A stretch of 64,000 bases of DNA from Cantharellus purpuraceus (GCA_025174535.1 JALBUN010000045.1:3286001-3350000), one strand, 5' to 3'. Counted from the first letter of the stretch, positions 11,123-22,671 are shown. Program-made: numbers and translations. Notes: a model not told the origin generated them from the letters alone.

Positions 11123-12297
11123 TGGTTGTTGTTAAGAGGGTAGATCAAATTGAGAGTTAATGTGAAGTCTTTGTTAATTGGTACTATTTCCAGCTTACTT
11201 TGACAGAAGTGTGTAGAGTTCGATTTTTGTTAGTAGGTGTCAGCAGGACCCATAACCTAAAGTAATGTACCAAACTTGTTGAGGGACTTGAACAGAAAAA
11301 ACTTCACATTACATAAGGGTTATCACTGAACATTAGTCGGTATTCTGACTAACACGATGAGCTCGCTATGAAACTTTATTTACTTTGAACAATTTCTGTT
11401 CAACCAAGGCTTGCTGGAGTAGGTCCGTCATCTTCACACTCTCACTATAGCAATACTCCCTCATCTCTTTTCACTAGGTTTGTACAATGTTATCTGTCAA
11501 GCAGAAATAGTAGGACACTATCAAGCAGCAACATGGACCTACCATGTCTGCCCCCGCTAGTGCGACAACAGTCGGGAACCAACATCAACAGCGCCTCCAT
11601 CGGCTCCTCACAGCAGCCACACTGTGCCTTCCCTCAACATGCCACTCCCCTACACCACACACCACACCCTCCCTGCCCCAACAATTCCTTCTCCAACTCC
11701 TGCCACCACAAAGGGGCTGCCCTCCAGATGAATGGGCACACCCTGGCATCCAACCTGTTCCCCCACCCCTTGGCACCTCCCCCAACAGCTCTCCCCCTAA
11801 CAACTCCTTCCCAGCCTGCACTGTGCTGCCTCTCATACAAAGCTTGGTGTGGGAACTGTAGAGAAACATTTTTGATTGTGTCTGCTCCTGTCTCATCTAT
11901 TCTTACCTTTGAAGTATAAAACTCCTAATCTCAGTCAAATTTGAGGTGTCAAACATCACAACTTTTTGCTTCAGCCCAGTCCTCTTGGAATGCTGGTCTT
12001 AGCATGATTCTTGTTGAGTGAATCTGGTAGGACTGGCATGGAAGGGGAGTGAGGAGGCATCTGAGATCCCAGGAGAAAAGGATGTACTTTTGAGCTCTAT
12101 CAACCACAGCAACAGGTTCAGTCACTGTGCGCTAACTTGGATATGACGTCTTTGCTCACTGGTTTTTGGTTGTCTAGTTCACCGATTGAGGGGGACAGCT
12201 TTCTTCAGCTCCTGCTGCTGGAACCAGAGTTTCCATGCTGTTTCCAGGATCGGTGACATCTGATATAGTCTATCTCACTACTAGATCCATATCCGTT
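11123..12297 (-). repeat. Second copy of the copia leader repeat
   Basis: Direct repeat of 330-1,440 in the same orientation, upstream of the intact gag start at 11,122. The right end (…atccgtt at 12,297) is the breakpoint beyond which non-repeat DNA begins. In the other copies the repeat continues about 65 bp further, so this one is truncated. The short ORFs here are shadows. Confidence 0.65.
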
Positions 12298-12398
12298 TCC
12301 GTGGGTGCTTTCTGACATCATATACCAACAAGGTCATGGTGGAAGTGGGAGACTACATGGCGATCATGTGAATGCAAAAATGTTCAGCTGCAACAAGT

Positions 12399-12660
12399 AC
12401 ACACTGTGAGAGATGCTGCTGCGGCTCACGTCTAATCCACACTCCTATTCCAAAATGTTGATGGGACTCCAGTGATACATCGGGGGTGGATAGCCTGACG
12501 ATCGTCGCTGGAGAGAATCCAAACTGTCAGGGCCTTTTGGATTCTCTCCAGCGACGATCGTCAGGCTATCCACCCCCGATGTATCACTGGAGTCCCATCA
12601 ACATTTTGGAATAGGAGTGTGGATTAGACGTGAGCCGCAGCAGCATCTCTCACAGTGTGT
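12399..12660. repeat. Perfect 125-bp inverted repeat with a 12-nt loop
   Basis: Arms 12,399-12,523 and 12,536-12,660 are exact reverse complements as read, separated by a 12-nt loop (ctgtcagggcct). The DNA looks non-repetitive and CpG-containing, unlike the TEs to its left. If transcribed it would form a long dsRNA hairpin. It could also be a foldback assembly or replication artefact. Confidence 0.9.
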
Positions 12661-13086
12661 TCATCCACAGAGATAGCCCGCAGTTTCTGCATCAAAAGAG
12701 ATATACCCATCAGCCCACCGCACACCAACCAATGCGTACCATCTTCGCACCTCCGCTGCACGATCGGTGAGCTGTACCTGGGCATCATCTGCACCCATCA
12801 GTTCCACATCATCATCTGGATCGATTTCCTCGGGCTTCGGAACTGTTACCAGCCATGCAGGCGTCCGGCTTGTACCAAGCTCTGCTGCTGTGGCAAATAG
12901 TCGAATGATCCGGCGCTAGCGTTACGAATCGCTGTTGAGCGAGGCGGATGCCACGGCGCGTTCAAGAATGCACAAGACGCCGGTTTGGTGGCAAAATCGT
13001 TTCGTGACATTGGAATACTGATGAGTGCATTCGAGGTAAACGAATTTGCAGAGTGAAGCATTGTTCGCTTATCTGACGTTTTACAA

Positions 13087-16000
13087 ATGGACACCGTGCT
13101 CAATGTTGACGCCAGGGTAGAGGAAATACTCAAATATGTGGAAATTTCTCAGGTCACTCGTGAGTTGCTGTGATGTGATCATTATGTGTAGTTTTGAAAA
13201 CAAAACAATCAGAGTGTCTTCCGCACACCAAACGCGCATTTTACGATACACGTCAAACTCATGATATACCTGGCGATATTGAAAAGCCTGGTTATTTGCA
13301 GGGCACCCGTGAGGAGATTCTGGCTGAGCTCGAGGAATGGGCACGTGATGATGCAGCACCGAAAGCCTGCTGGCTGAATGGGATGGCGGGAACAGGCAAG
13401 TCCAGCATCGCCCACACCCTCAGTGAACTCCTCGACGAGAAGCATATGGTTGGGGCGAGTTTCTTCTGTTCACGCTCGGCCTCCCAAGAAGTTAGAAACG
13501 CACGTCTCATTATCCCTACCATCGCCTACAATCTTTCTCAGGCTTCTCCACTCCTTCGATCCGCAATAAACGAGGCTATCGAGAACAAACCCGATGTAGG
13601 CTCGTTGCACGCACTCTCTATGCAGTTTCGCTTGCTACTGGTGGGGTCGATTCAGCGCGCCCTTGGCACATCTGTCAAGACCTATAAAACCGTCATTATT
13701 GATTGGATGAGTGCACCGAATCTGGGGTAGTGGTGCAATTGATCCAGTCTGAGTGAGTTTTTCTTTCTCCACTCCTTCCCCTTATCACTTTCATCTTTCC
13801 CCCGATGCTCTCCGCAATGGCATTGTCATACTAACTCCCCCTCCTTCCACCAGCCATCATCCAAAACATCAGCTTTGGCGGAACCCAAGGTTTCACGTAG
13901 CGCCCCTCGACGCCTTTCTTCCACTCGAAGGCAATTTTGCAGGCAAGGTGCACCAGGAGCGTAACCTCACGTTTGCGCTGTTTGTTGTCACATGTACCTC
14001 AGAGATATCCCTCAAATTGTTCATCTCCAGTCGGGATCTGACCACCATCCGGCACGCATTTTATCATAACCCTACGCATTCTCCAAAGGTTCTTTCTTTG
14101 CACAGCGTTGAGAGGGCAGTTGTGCGAGGTGACATTAAAACATTAAAACGTATCTCCAATTTTCCTTGTCTGCAATTGCTCGAAAGCTCCCGCAACCTAT
14201 ATCCTGGCCCCCTCCCTCGAAATTCTTGTCGAGCGATTGGACCAATTGTTCATCTACGCCGTGACTGCCATCCGGTACATTGGCGTGCCTGATGTAGACT
14301 TCAAAACGCGCTTAACTCACATCACACGCCTTACCCCATCAAGGATGCGGACAGGAGTGATCGATTCGCTATACAATGATATCATGAAGCAGGCCTTCCA
14401 TAGCGAGCTTGAATCTGACGAAGGGTCTCGGATACGCGAGATGCTTGCTCATTCCGTTGTCCACGGATGCCATCGCATCCTTGCTCAACATGGAGAGATT
14501 CTCAGCTCGGCTTGCATTGGTGCCATTTCGCTCGGTGATCCATGTGTCTGCTGCTGGCTCCAGTCCGGTCTTCCGTCTTTCACGCCTCATTTCGCGATTT
14601 CATCGTTGATCGACCCCGCTGTCAAATGTACTTCCTGGATATCTCTGAAGGTCACCGGATGTTAGCTGTCAAGTGTCTCCGATGCTTGAATCAGTCTCTT
14701 AAACGTAACATGTGCAATTTGAATATCAACCAGACGTTCTCGCCATCCCAGGAAACCATCGCTATCCATGGCAGCTTACGATATCCTTGCGTTCACTGGG
14801 CATCACATCTTGTACATGTTCTCGAAGGGGCTTCAGGACATGGCCCAGTGGATGACATTCAAGTCCTTCTTTCAGTGTTTCTGAACGACCATCTGCTACA
14901 CTGGTTTGAGTGTCTCAGCTACGTGAGAGCTCGGATCAGGAGTCAAGTCGCTTGAAAGAGCCAGTGAAGCAACCTCAGTAAGCACCAAGTTTGTTAGGGG
15001 TATTAATATTCATCAATCAGTCTGTCAGGCGTTTGCGACCAAGCATATGGGATTTGAGGATATAGCACGGATGCTCTCCAGTTCCTCCGATTCGCGTTTG
15101 CACCAATTCACCGGCACCCCCTTGAAACCTATCATTCCGCACTTATTTAGATCCCAAAGAAGTCACTGATGTGTGAGCGATATGCTGACACATTCCATGG
15201 CGTCCCTCAAGTGTTATATGGATTGTCAGAATCCTGGGGGCCGGCGTGGCATGTTATTCCACACGGAGGCTCGGTGAAACCCATTGCCTTCTCACCTGAT
15301 GGTAGTCGTTTCGTCGTTGGAGCATCGGATGACTCGCCTGGAATCTGGAACACCGTGACGGGGAGAAGGAGAGTGCATACACTGTGAACAGGGAAGAGGA
15401 AGAGACACCGCGACCGGGGAGAAGCGTCAGATGGGAGACGAGCTTGAGGAAGATGGAGACGCCGCGACTGGGGACGAGGGGCATCAGATGAACGATAAAC
15501 CGGCGGACAATGGGGATGTCGTGACCTGGGAGGAGGGGTATCAGATGAAAGATGGACCAGAGGAGTGTGGTGACACCACCTCCGAAGGGGACGAGCGTCG
15601 CATTGAAGATGATCAGAAAGCAGGATGGTAACATCATGACCAGGGAGGAGCGCCTGATGGAAGAGTTTCTGGACCTGTCTACCGCACCCGTCGCTCTCTC
15701 ACCTGGTGGCAGCCGCATTGCATGTGGATCAAGGGACTGCATAGTTCGGATCTGGAACACTGCGACTGGGGCGCAGGATGCTAAGCTAAAACGCGTCATA
15801 CGGATGAGGTGGAATCTGTGGCCTTCTCGCACAAGGGTGGCTTTATTGTGTCTGGATCGAGTGACAAAACAGTTCAGGTTTGGAATACAACGACGTGCGA
15901 AACAGAACTCGTACTGTCAGGCCATTCACGTGGAGTGATATCTGTTGCTGTGACCAGCAACGACAAGTACATCGTGTCTGGGTCGGACACGATTGTTCGA

Positions 16001-16485
16001 ATATGGGACATTGCAACCGGACAGCTCTCTTGTGAGCTGACGGGACCTTTAAATAGGGTGACGTCTGTCGCAGTCTCTTCCGACTCTCGACACATTGCAG
16101 CTGTGTCTACTAGAGAGCTATGGACCTGGGTGTCATAGGAGACGAGGTCCCGCCAACGGTGACCATAATTGCATCTACCCACGCCTTACCCCCAATCGCG
16201 TCTTGCCCGTCTAAGTGTTTGATACGGAACGAGTTGTTCAATGACGACAACATGCCGATGTCTGTCGCTTTTTCGCCCGATGGCACTCAGATCGTGTCTA
16301 CAGTGGGGGATAAGAAGACGCAGGATGGGCTAGTGTATATCTGGTGTGTGACGACGGGCAGGTTGATGAATAGTCTCACGTCTATTGCCTTTTCACCTAA
16401 TGGCAGCTGCGTTGCGTCTGGATCGTGGGACAGCACAGTTCGGATCTGGGACACAGATTCCAATTCTGTTGAGAATATTGGATAA
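13087..16485 (+). pseudogene. NACHT-WD40 (NWD/NLR-like) gene, decayed
   Basis: Order of parts: a short N-terminal helical segment from about 13,087 (MDTVLNVDARVEEILKYV); the family motif GTREEILAELEEWA; Walker A GMAGTGKSS at about 13,384-13,410; FFCSRSA; then the Walker B region. There the expected DALDEC is broken: codons for LDECTESG are present at about 13,705 but about 4 nt are missing just before, shifting the frame. Further blocks are LKLFISSRDLTTIRHAF (about 14,010), LFIYAVTAIRYIGVPDVDF (about 14,240), FHASFRDFIVDRPRC (about 14,575), MLAVKCLRCLNQSL and HLLHWFECLSYV (about 14,890). WD40 repeats run from about 15,250 to 16,480 with several VAFS..G/VRIWDT signatures. At least five frame changes prevent a full product. 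Intact members are STAND NTPases thought to act in non-self recognition. Confidence 0.9.
15408..15660 (+). repeat. Acidic minisatellite (54-58-nt units) inside the WD40 region
   Basis: About 4.5 units, each starting like g(c/t)gac(c/t)ggg and containing a catcagatg-like core. The second and third units are 57 nt. One frame encodes acidic repeats such as GDEGHQMNDK and WEEGYQMKDG. It separates the first WD40 blade (AFSPDGSRFVVGASDD) from the later ones, where normal family members have continuous blades. Confidence 0.65.
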
Positions 16486-16487
16486 AA

Positions 16488-17070
16488 TTGCCTTGCTGTG
16501 GGGGAGTGAAGAGTAGATGTCAAATAGAGACTGAGGGGGTGATGGGACCTGAGTGTATGCATACTAGAATGGAAGATACAGTTGAATAGTATCTTCCTAC
16601 GAAATTTGAAAAGATTCGGTTGAGTCTTTGTCTAGATATTGATAAAATAAGCGAGCAGCAGGAGCAGATGACTTGGATATGAGTAAATGCTCAATAGGAA
16701 AATAGCCAGTGACAGTATTGCTTCATAATTCAGGATTCGGATAGAGTATGCAATACTCTGATAGAATACGCAAAATCTAGTAGAAATACATGTTCGTTCT
16801 GGAGTTATTCCAGATATGAATAGTTTAAGCACACAGACAAGAATGATGAGAGATAATTACTCTAAATTGTTCAAGGGCAATACAAGCAGAATTTATACAT
16901 GACAAGGGGCCTCATAAATGTAAAAGTCCTTCGTAAATGTTCTAGCCCAATGATAGAATATGTGATCAAGTGATGATGGAGGGGATAGTCAATGATGAGG
17001 AGATGATGAAAATAAAAAATAATGGAATGTCCAGAATGGCCTGGAACTCACAGGGGCTTCCCCTGTTCCC
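16488..17070 (-). repeat. Diverged gypsy G1 RNase H remnant and unassigned AT-rich spacer
   Basis: 16,488-16,650 resembles the minus-strand G1 RNase H region at about 7,770-7,925 (shared ATTGCCTTGCTG start and a GAATAGTATCTT block), strongly diverged. From about 16,650 to 17,070 I see only AT-rich sequence without a gene or a recognisable LTR end. Confidence 0.4.
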
Positions 17071-17223
17071 TATAACATCCCTTTAACTGTTCTCCTTTGC
17101 CCCCTTTGCCCCTCCAGACCTCCTGAGCCTCCTAGATGCTCCTGTCCCCCTGTCTCCTCTTTCTCTCCTTTCTCCCCAGAAGTCCAGCAGCTAGAGGTCC
17201 GGCAGCTAGAACAACAAATTCTA

Positions 17224-18082
17224 CTGGCAGAGACATAATTTCTACATTGGACATGGATGGACTCCAGGCTACGAGGACACTGGATTGGCTGAGCTCTCAT
17301 ACACTGAGGTCATGTGCACTCTTGCATGATGGTAGTCATGTGGTGGGAAGTACTGGGGACAGCCTGGTTTATGTCTGGAACCACGTGATGAACATGGTAG
17401 AATGTGAGTTGCATGGCCATTCAAATCTGGTCATGTCCATTGCCTTCCCTGCTGATGGGCACCATGCTGTGCCCAGATCATGGGACAAGACTGTTCAAAT
17501 ATGGAACTGTGTCACGAACAGCGAGGTCAGTCTGCATCGGCATTTGAATTGGGTGATGTTAGTGGCATTTTCATGTGATGGCAGTTGTGTTGGATTTGGG
17601 TCATGGGACAAGATGGTTCAGATCTGGAACCCAGCCACAGGTCACATTGAGAACAAGGTAGAGATTCCAGATATCACATGGTCAGTCGCCTTCTTGCACA
17701 ACGATGGTTATGTCCTATGTGGATGGTCGAATACAGTTTCCATATGGAACATGATGACAGGTGAGACAAACAAGTCAAGCCTGTTATCTGGACAACTCCA
17801 ATTGCCAGATGGCACTCGGGTCTGTTTCCTAGGCCCCCTCCAGTGTCACATTTACACATTTATGATCCAGTTGACCAGGGGGTGACAAATGACATGCCTG
17901 CATACATCTTGTCTATACCCGAGAACAAAGACAGGATAATGGATGACCATGCAAGGCACAGCTGGATACCCCCTCAATACTGGAACTTTTTGGCGACCAG
18001 TATAGCTGGGTCAATGGTGTGCTTCATATATAACTTGGGTCGTATTGTTATCCTGGATATGAAATGCACCCCGCATGTCTAA
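17224..18082 (+). pseudogene. WD40 C-terminal fragment of a second NWD gene
   Basis: One frame from about 17,224 to 17,883 encodes four or five WD40 blades (SWDKTVQIWNCVTN, SWDKMVQIWNPATG, GWSNTVSIWNMMTG). A second frame from 17,843 to 18,082 encodes the conserved tail of NWD proteins (HSWIPPQYWNF...VILDM). A frameshift joins them near 17,850, and no NTPase precedes them. CpG is sparse compared with the WD40 repeats at 15.2-16.5 kb, while TG/CA-rich codons replace expected ones, pointing to C-to-T decay of this copy. It could be the tail of a separate, mostly deleted gene. Confidence 0.75.
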
Positions 18083-18599
18083 CATGGCACATCAGTGGCC
18101 TATGTATGTCCAACATAATTCAACCTGCGATGAGAATGGTGAGCCTTCAGATATAAACAGATCCTACAGGATGTGAATTGTGAGCATGAAAATCAAGACA
18201 AATCCTGCCTCACCTCCACAGGGTTGCCCTAGTGACATATACATGGTAACACATGTACTCTTCTTCACCTGGTCTGAGGGGAGTCCAGATGTGATGTAAG
18301 TTGGAATCTGCTACAATTGACAATGATGGAATGCTTTGGCTATTCTCTCTTGACCCCTCAAGCTCAGTATTGAGCCATTCCTGCTTAAGAATCCCAGACA
18401 CCACATGGCTAGCTACCTAACAGCTATGTGTGTACTTTCCTTTGGAAAGATACAAGATACTGATTATTGTGTGCATAGAGCCACTGACTACCATATGCTT
18501 GGTACCCTTGGGACAACCCATTGCAAGTGTGGGAGAGCAGACATGGATAGAACAATCGGTTGAAGCAGTAGTTCAATTGTGAGGAGACATGCATGCACT
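18083..18599. other. Spacer, no gene seen
   Basis: AT-rich diverged DNA between the WD40 fragment and the inverted copia-leader repeat. Only short ORFs without family signatures. Confidence 0.4.
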
Positions 18600-19183
18600 G
18601 ACTTCATCACCTTGGGAGGTGGTGGTATTGTGGGTTGGTGTTGTTCATTCTGCAGCTCGAGTGAGATGTTGAGACTAGAATGGATATGGATCTAGTAGTG
18701 AGATAGACTATATCAGATGTCACCAATCCTGGAAACAGCATGGTTCCAGCAGCAGGAGCTGAAGAAAGCTGTCCCCCTCAATCAGCGAACTAGACAACCA
18801 AAAACCAGTGAGCAAAGACGTCATATCCAAGTTAGCGCACAGTGACTGAACCTGTTGCTGTGGTTGATAGAGCTCAAAAGTACATCCTTTTCTCCTGGGA
18901 TCTCAGATGCCTCCTCACTCCCCTTCCATGCCAGTCCTACCAGATTCACTCAACAAGAATCATGCTAAGACCAGCATTCCAAGAGGACTGGGCTGAAGCA
19001 AAAAGTTGTGATGTTTGACACCTCAAATTTGACTGAGATTAGGAGTTTTATACTTCAAAGGTAAGAATAGATGAGACAGGAGCAGACACAATCAAAAATG
19101 TTTCTCTACAGTTCCCACACCAAGCTTTGTATGAGAGGCAGCACAGTGCAGGCTGGGAAGGAGTTGTTAGGGGGAGAGCTGTT
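18600..19183 (+). repeat. Inverted third copy of the copia leader repeat
   Basis: Reverse complement of 11,785-12,297, continuing about 65-70 bp further, like 1,440-1,506. It gives the uninterrupted version of the site where LTR A entered the first copy (…gggaggtggtgg). It ends abruptly at 19,183 beside gene-like, CpG-rich DNA. Confidence 0.65.
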
Positions 19184-19370
19184 GCATGAGGATGATGCAC
19201 CTGTCTGGGAACTTGCCGTTCCGGATACAGTAAGCTCGGGGATTTGGAGGACATCCTGCGCTAGCCAACAGCAACAGTAGCACCATTCTCTGACCCTGGA
19301 CACTGCCGACATGACTCCCAGTCGCAGCATCCCCTGCCTGACGGCCGATATGAGCCTCATCTTGCATTAG

Positions 19371-19975
19371 GACCCCGGCGATGGCGATCTCTCTGACCCG
19401 CCAGCACGTGAGGATTCCTATGTTCCACTGACGCCCGCCATGTTGATGGACCCCATCATTGATGCGATCAAGGGGCTCATAGTGCGAACGCAACCGCACC
19501 GCTCTAAGCGCGCGGGTGGCCCTGCGGGTCAGCAGGCACCCGGGACGTACCGCGGCGGGGGATGCGCCACGGTGGGGGCGGGACCCACCGGTGCGGAGGT
19601 GCACGGGTATTTGAGCAGGGTGGATGCGCAGTGGGAGCATGTGGGGGAGTATACGGTTATGGATGCGTTGGATGTGTTGAAGAGGGAGGAGAGGGTGTAT
19701 CGTGTTGGGAATGGGAGCCAGCGGGCTCCAGACGACCAGTACGTCATTTTTACTATCTTTGCTTGTTTCGTCTCTAATCCATATACAGTCTATTTACCCA
19801 TCCCACTCACCGACCCGCATCTATCGTAGTAGATGCCGTGTCCCTCGGTCTGCTGAAGGGCTCCATCATCGACTATGCTACGGAGCTCATTGGTAGCATC
19901 TTTAGGGTCGTTGATAATCCGCAATCCAAGGGAAGTGGGTGTGGTTGCGGGGTGAGCTGGGAGGCCAAGTTTTAG
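19371..19975 (+). CDS. Chimeric gene: unknown (winged-helix-like?) domain spliced to ISA2-like Fe-S carrier tail
   Basis: Exon 1 is open from 19,371 (after a TAG that may belong to an acceptor) or from ATG 19,440 to 19,738. It encodes AREDSYVPLTPAMLMDPI, a Gly/Pro-rich stretch and a helical segment (EVHGYLSRVDAQWEHVG, VMDALDVLKREERVY) that could be a winged helix. A GTACGT...ACAG intron (19,739-19,788) leads in frame into exon 2. Exon 2 begins HLFTHPTHRP and ends VVDAVSLGLLKGS...GCGCGVSWEAKF, stop at 19,975. The last part matches the C-terminus of A-type iron-sulphur carriers of the ISA2/ISCA2 group, including the GCGCG cluster ligands. The N-terminal half of an ISA2 protein, including its first Cys, is not seen. 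It may be a fusion, or an ISA2 3' exon captured by another gene; function is doubtful. Confidence 0.55.
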
Positions 19976-20283
19976 TTTGATCAGAGATTGCAGGACTTAT
20001 TCGAAGGAATGGTCTTCAATCCTTGCGACGACTGGCGTGAATAAATATGCAAATTCCCTCAAATTGGTACCTGCAAAAATGATATATGTTCTTAAAAGAG
20101 ACTTGCGTGTACCTCGAGCTTGTAGATCTGTCGATCCCGGATTCATAGCAGTCATGTGGTCGTGGGGCGATGATGTTGTAGCTACTGGCATTCGGGCAAA
20201 GGCTTCTCGGGCAATGGGCTTTCTCAGTTGGGTGCAAGTTTCCATGAGGCATCGATATCATCTTGGTCCAAACCATTTAAAAC

Positions 20284-21183
20284 ATGTTTGACTTTACCAA
20301 AACATACATTTACAGATTCTTCAAACTGTACCCGCCCATGGACGAAAGACCCCCAGAACATTTATACATCCCTATCCTCACTTCCAGTCATGAACACAAC
20401 GCCGCATTCTTCTTCACCTCAATTTGCGACATCGATCCCCATGTTAGGTCTCAGTACCATGTCAAGCAATTGATATGGTACAAGGAGCCATCTCATTCCA
20501 AACACGAGTTCATCATAGCGAAGCTTTCATATTCTTGTGCCTTGCTTGTCGAGAGGCAACCCGCCCGAAATGCAGCATCGAAAGCCACACTATCCACCGC
20601 ATCGCCATCGCTGTCAGACAGGACGGTTTCCGCACATGATATGGTTCAAGGCATTCCAAGATCCTCTCTCACCACGCGCCTCACGTCCAGTCTCGCAGAA
20701 AAGGTTTATCAATATACATTCCAGCGCTTTCCCTTGCTGGAATTTACCCGTCTCATCGCCGTGATCTCAGAACAAAGGCCAAATTATGTGATCAACACGA
20801 CAATGTGTTATTGGTTTGCATCGACTATTGTGTTGATCGCGAAACTGGAATTTGGGGATGGAGGGATTGAGTGGACCATGTTATCCCAGGTGGGAAGCTG
20901 GAATGTGTGGAGGTACCATATTGATGTAGACAAGACAGAAGCCCTAATATATGTGGAGAAACGGGCGGCGGATCCAGATCCTCTTGGGCCCAAGGGGGCC
21001 GAGCTACAACACTTCAAACAGAATGCAGAGAGAAGTGACGAGCGTGCAAAGAGGAGTGACGAACATGCAAAGAGGAGTGACGAATGTGCAGAGCGTGCAG
21101 AGAGAACTGTACAGGAACTGCAGCAAGAAAATGAAGAATTACGGCGTGCCTTGGCGAAAGGTAGTGATCGTGAGGACCAATAG
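20284..21183 (+). CDS. Hypothetical basidiomycete protein with charged C-terminal coiled coil
   Basis: Uninterrupted 299-codon frame from ATG 20,284 (MFDFTKTYIYRFFKLYPPMD). I do not recognise a named domain. The N-terminal 200 residues are globular and rich in aromatics (HLYIPILTSSHEHNAAFFF, FTRLIAVISEQRPNYVIN, FASTIVLIAKLEFGDGG). The last about 60 residues hold a short heptad-like array (ERSDERAK, KRSDEHAK, KRSDECAE) leading into a predicted coiled coil (VQELQQENEELRRALAKG). The repeats are encoded by near-identical 21-nt units at about 21,030-21,095. Upstream exons cannot be excluded. Codon use and CpG content match the host genes rather than the TEs. Confidence 0.6.
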   Translation: MFDFTKTYIYRFFKLYPPMDERPPEHLYIPILTSSHEHNAAFFFTSICDIDPHVRSQYHVKQLIWYKEPSHSKHEFIIAKLSYSCALLVERQPARNAASKATLSTASPSLSDRTVSAHDMVQGIPRSSLTTRLTSSLAEKVYQYTFQRFPLLEFTRLIAVISEQRPNYVINTTMCYWFASTIVLIAKLEFGDGGIEWTMLSQVGSWNVWRYHIDVDKTEALIYVEKRAADPDPLGPKGAELQHFKQNAERSDERAKRSDEHAKRSDECAERAERTVQELQQENEELRRALAKGSDREDQ

Positions 21184-21940
21184 GTATGTGATTCATTTAC
21201 TTTTCTGACCGTTAGCTCTTACTATTTCATGAAGGACACATTCACATTTACCGTAGCGATAGAGAACCGGCCCATCTTACAGAATGAAGAAGCGGATGCT
21301 AGGAATCCCCATGTTTTGAGACATATATCCATGTAATATGTCGTGGATTTGTACATGCATGCAGCCATCTGCTGCCTGTTTCATTTTTCCACTCCAATAA
21401 TACCTCTTGTTGGACCCCTAGTTCCTAACTTGCAACACCTCTTTTCATCACCCCACATGTCGTGGGATACACTGCGGTCTGGCAGACTCATCGGCACCTC
21501 CACCTACTCCCATCACGTTGACGCCTTGATATGCAATTACTGTGGACACAGGGGTTTTTTCGTCATTTGCAAGAGGGCTCCAGAGGTCAAAAACATGTCG
21601 TACTTGTTAACACATTCGTGCATGATCTGACCCAATAGGTACACCCTCAATGACAGGATTTCCAGACATGTGTCTCCAAGTCGTCTTGCTGATAGCCTAG
21701 CTCATATTCAACGCATTAGCGATATCGCTCTGCGGGATGTAACGCCAAGTCGCTTTGTGCGTGCAGAAAGATATCGCCTGTTTTCGAGGATTCATTAGAG
21801 TCCACAAGGTTTTGAGTCTCACGTTTTGAATCAAGATATGCTTTTGGTCTGGACATGTTTCGCACGTCCTCCCTGATACGTGTTGTTTTCCACAGGGGCT
21901 GATCCGTCCAAGGCATAAATGACGCTCGACTTGCATAATG
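21184..21940. other. Spacer, no gene seen
   Basis: Contains the 3' flank of the hypothetical gene and short random ORFs; no splice-consistent exon set or repeat recognised. Confidence 0.35.
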
Positions 21941-21944
21941 CTAG

Positions 21945-22671
21945 CGGCTGTAATCCCCCCCGCTGACGCCACGGACCTCCGAGCGCACCGACTGCATCAA
22001 CGCGTTCAAAGCGGCACGTTCGCGTCGCAGGATCGTGGTCGACGCGCTCATAGACAAGGAATGGGACGCGAGGATGGGTACAGACGCGCGGCTGGCGCGT
22101 CCCCCTTGGCGTGACGCGGTAGAGAGAAGAGACGATAGCGACGCCGTATGCCAGACGACGTACGCGGCTGCGGGCATGGCACCGCACTCGCTGGAGCCGT
22201 AGGGCCACGCCGGAAATCGGCAGGCAGCGGGGGCAATGCCTTGGACACCAGCCGGGGCCCCACACCCATTCCACCCGCGCCCCCCAATGGGCCGCCACGC
22301 ACGCCACGCTGGTCGTCGCTCCTCTCCCTGGCCACGGCCCCGAGGGCAAGCATGCTCGACTTGCGTGGAGGCAGCGTGGTCCCTGCCAGGGGGGGACGCA
22401 TGGCCTCGCCTTGGGGCACGCTGGTGCATGTTGGCGTGGGACTACGGTCGTCGTCGTCGAGTACATCCAGCGCTGGCTCTTTGATGTAAAGGCCAATTTT
22501 GTAAGTTTTGCAGGCTCTGCTCCACTTGGTTTTGAACTTGAATCTGAATCTGAAGTTGTTGAATGTCTTCGATGCCTGGTGTGTCCGGGGGAGGCTGGGG
22601 GCGTGCCACATCGAAAAAAGGGCGCTGCATGCCGTCGTCCGCGTCACCATGTCCGACACTATGTCCGACAC
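21945..22671 (-). CDS. Possible gene or gene remnant, GC-rich, unknown
   Basis: The minus strand has a 207-codon frame (from 22,671) rich in Pro, Arg and Ser (ALPPLPADFRRG, PQPRTSSGIRRRYRLFS). A second frame lies just downstream (MSASTTILRRERAALNALM). CpG density is much higher than in the surrounding AT-rich DNA, and the antisense strand is also open. That is typical of GC-rich sequence, so the coding call is weak. No family recognised. Confidence 0.25.

Noticed and set aside
11585..11896. Overlapping ORFs on both strands of the copia leader
   Set aside because: Low-complexity, open on both strands, and repeated in all copies without domain signatures.
12846..13133. Minus-strand ORF at the start of the NWD region
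   Set aside because: Opposite strand of the NWD N-terminal region; no motif of its own.
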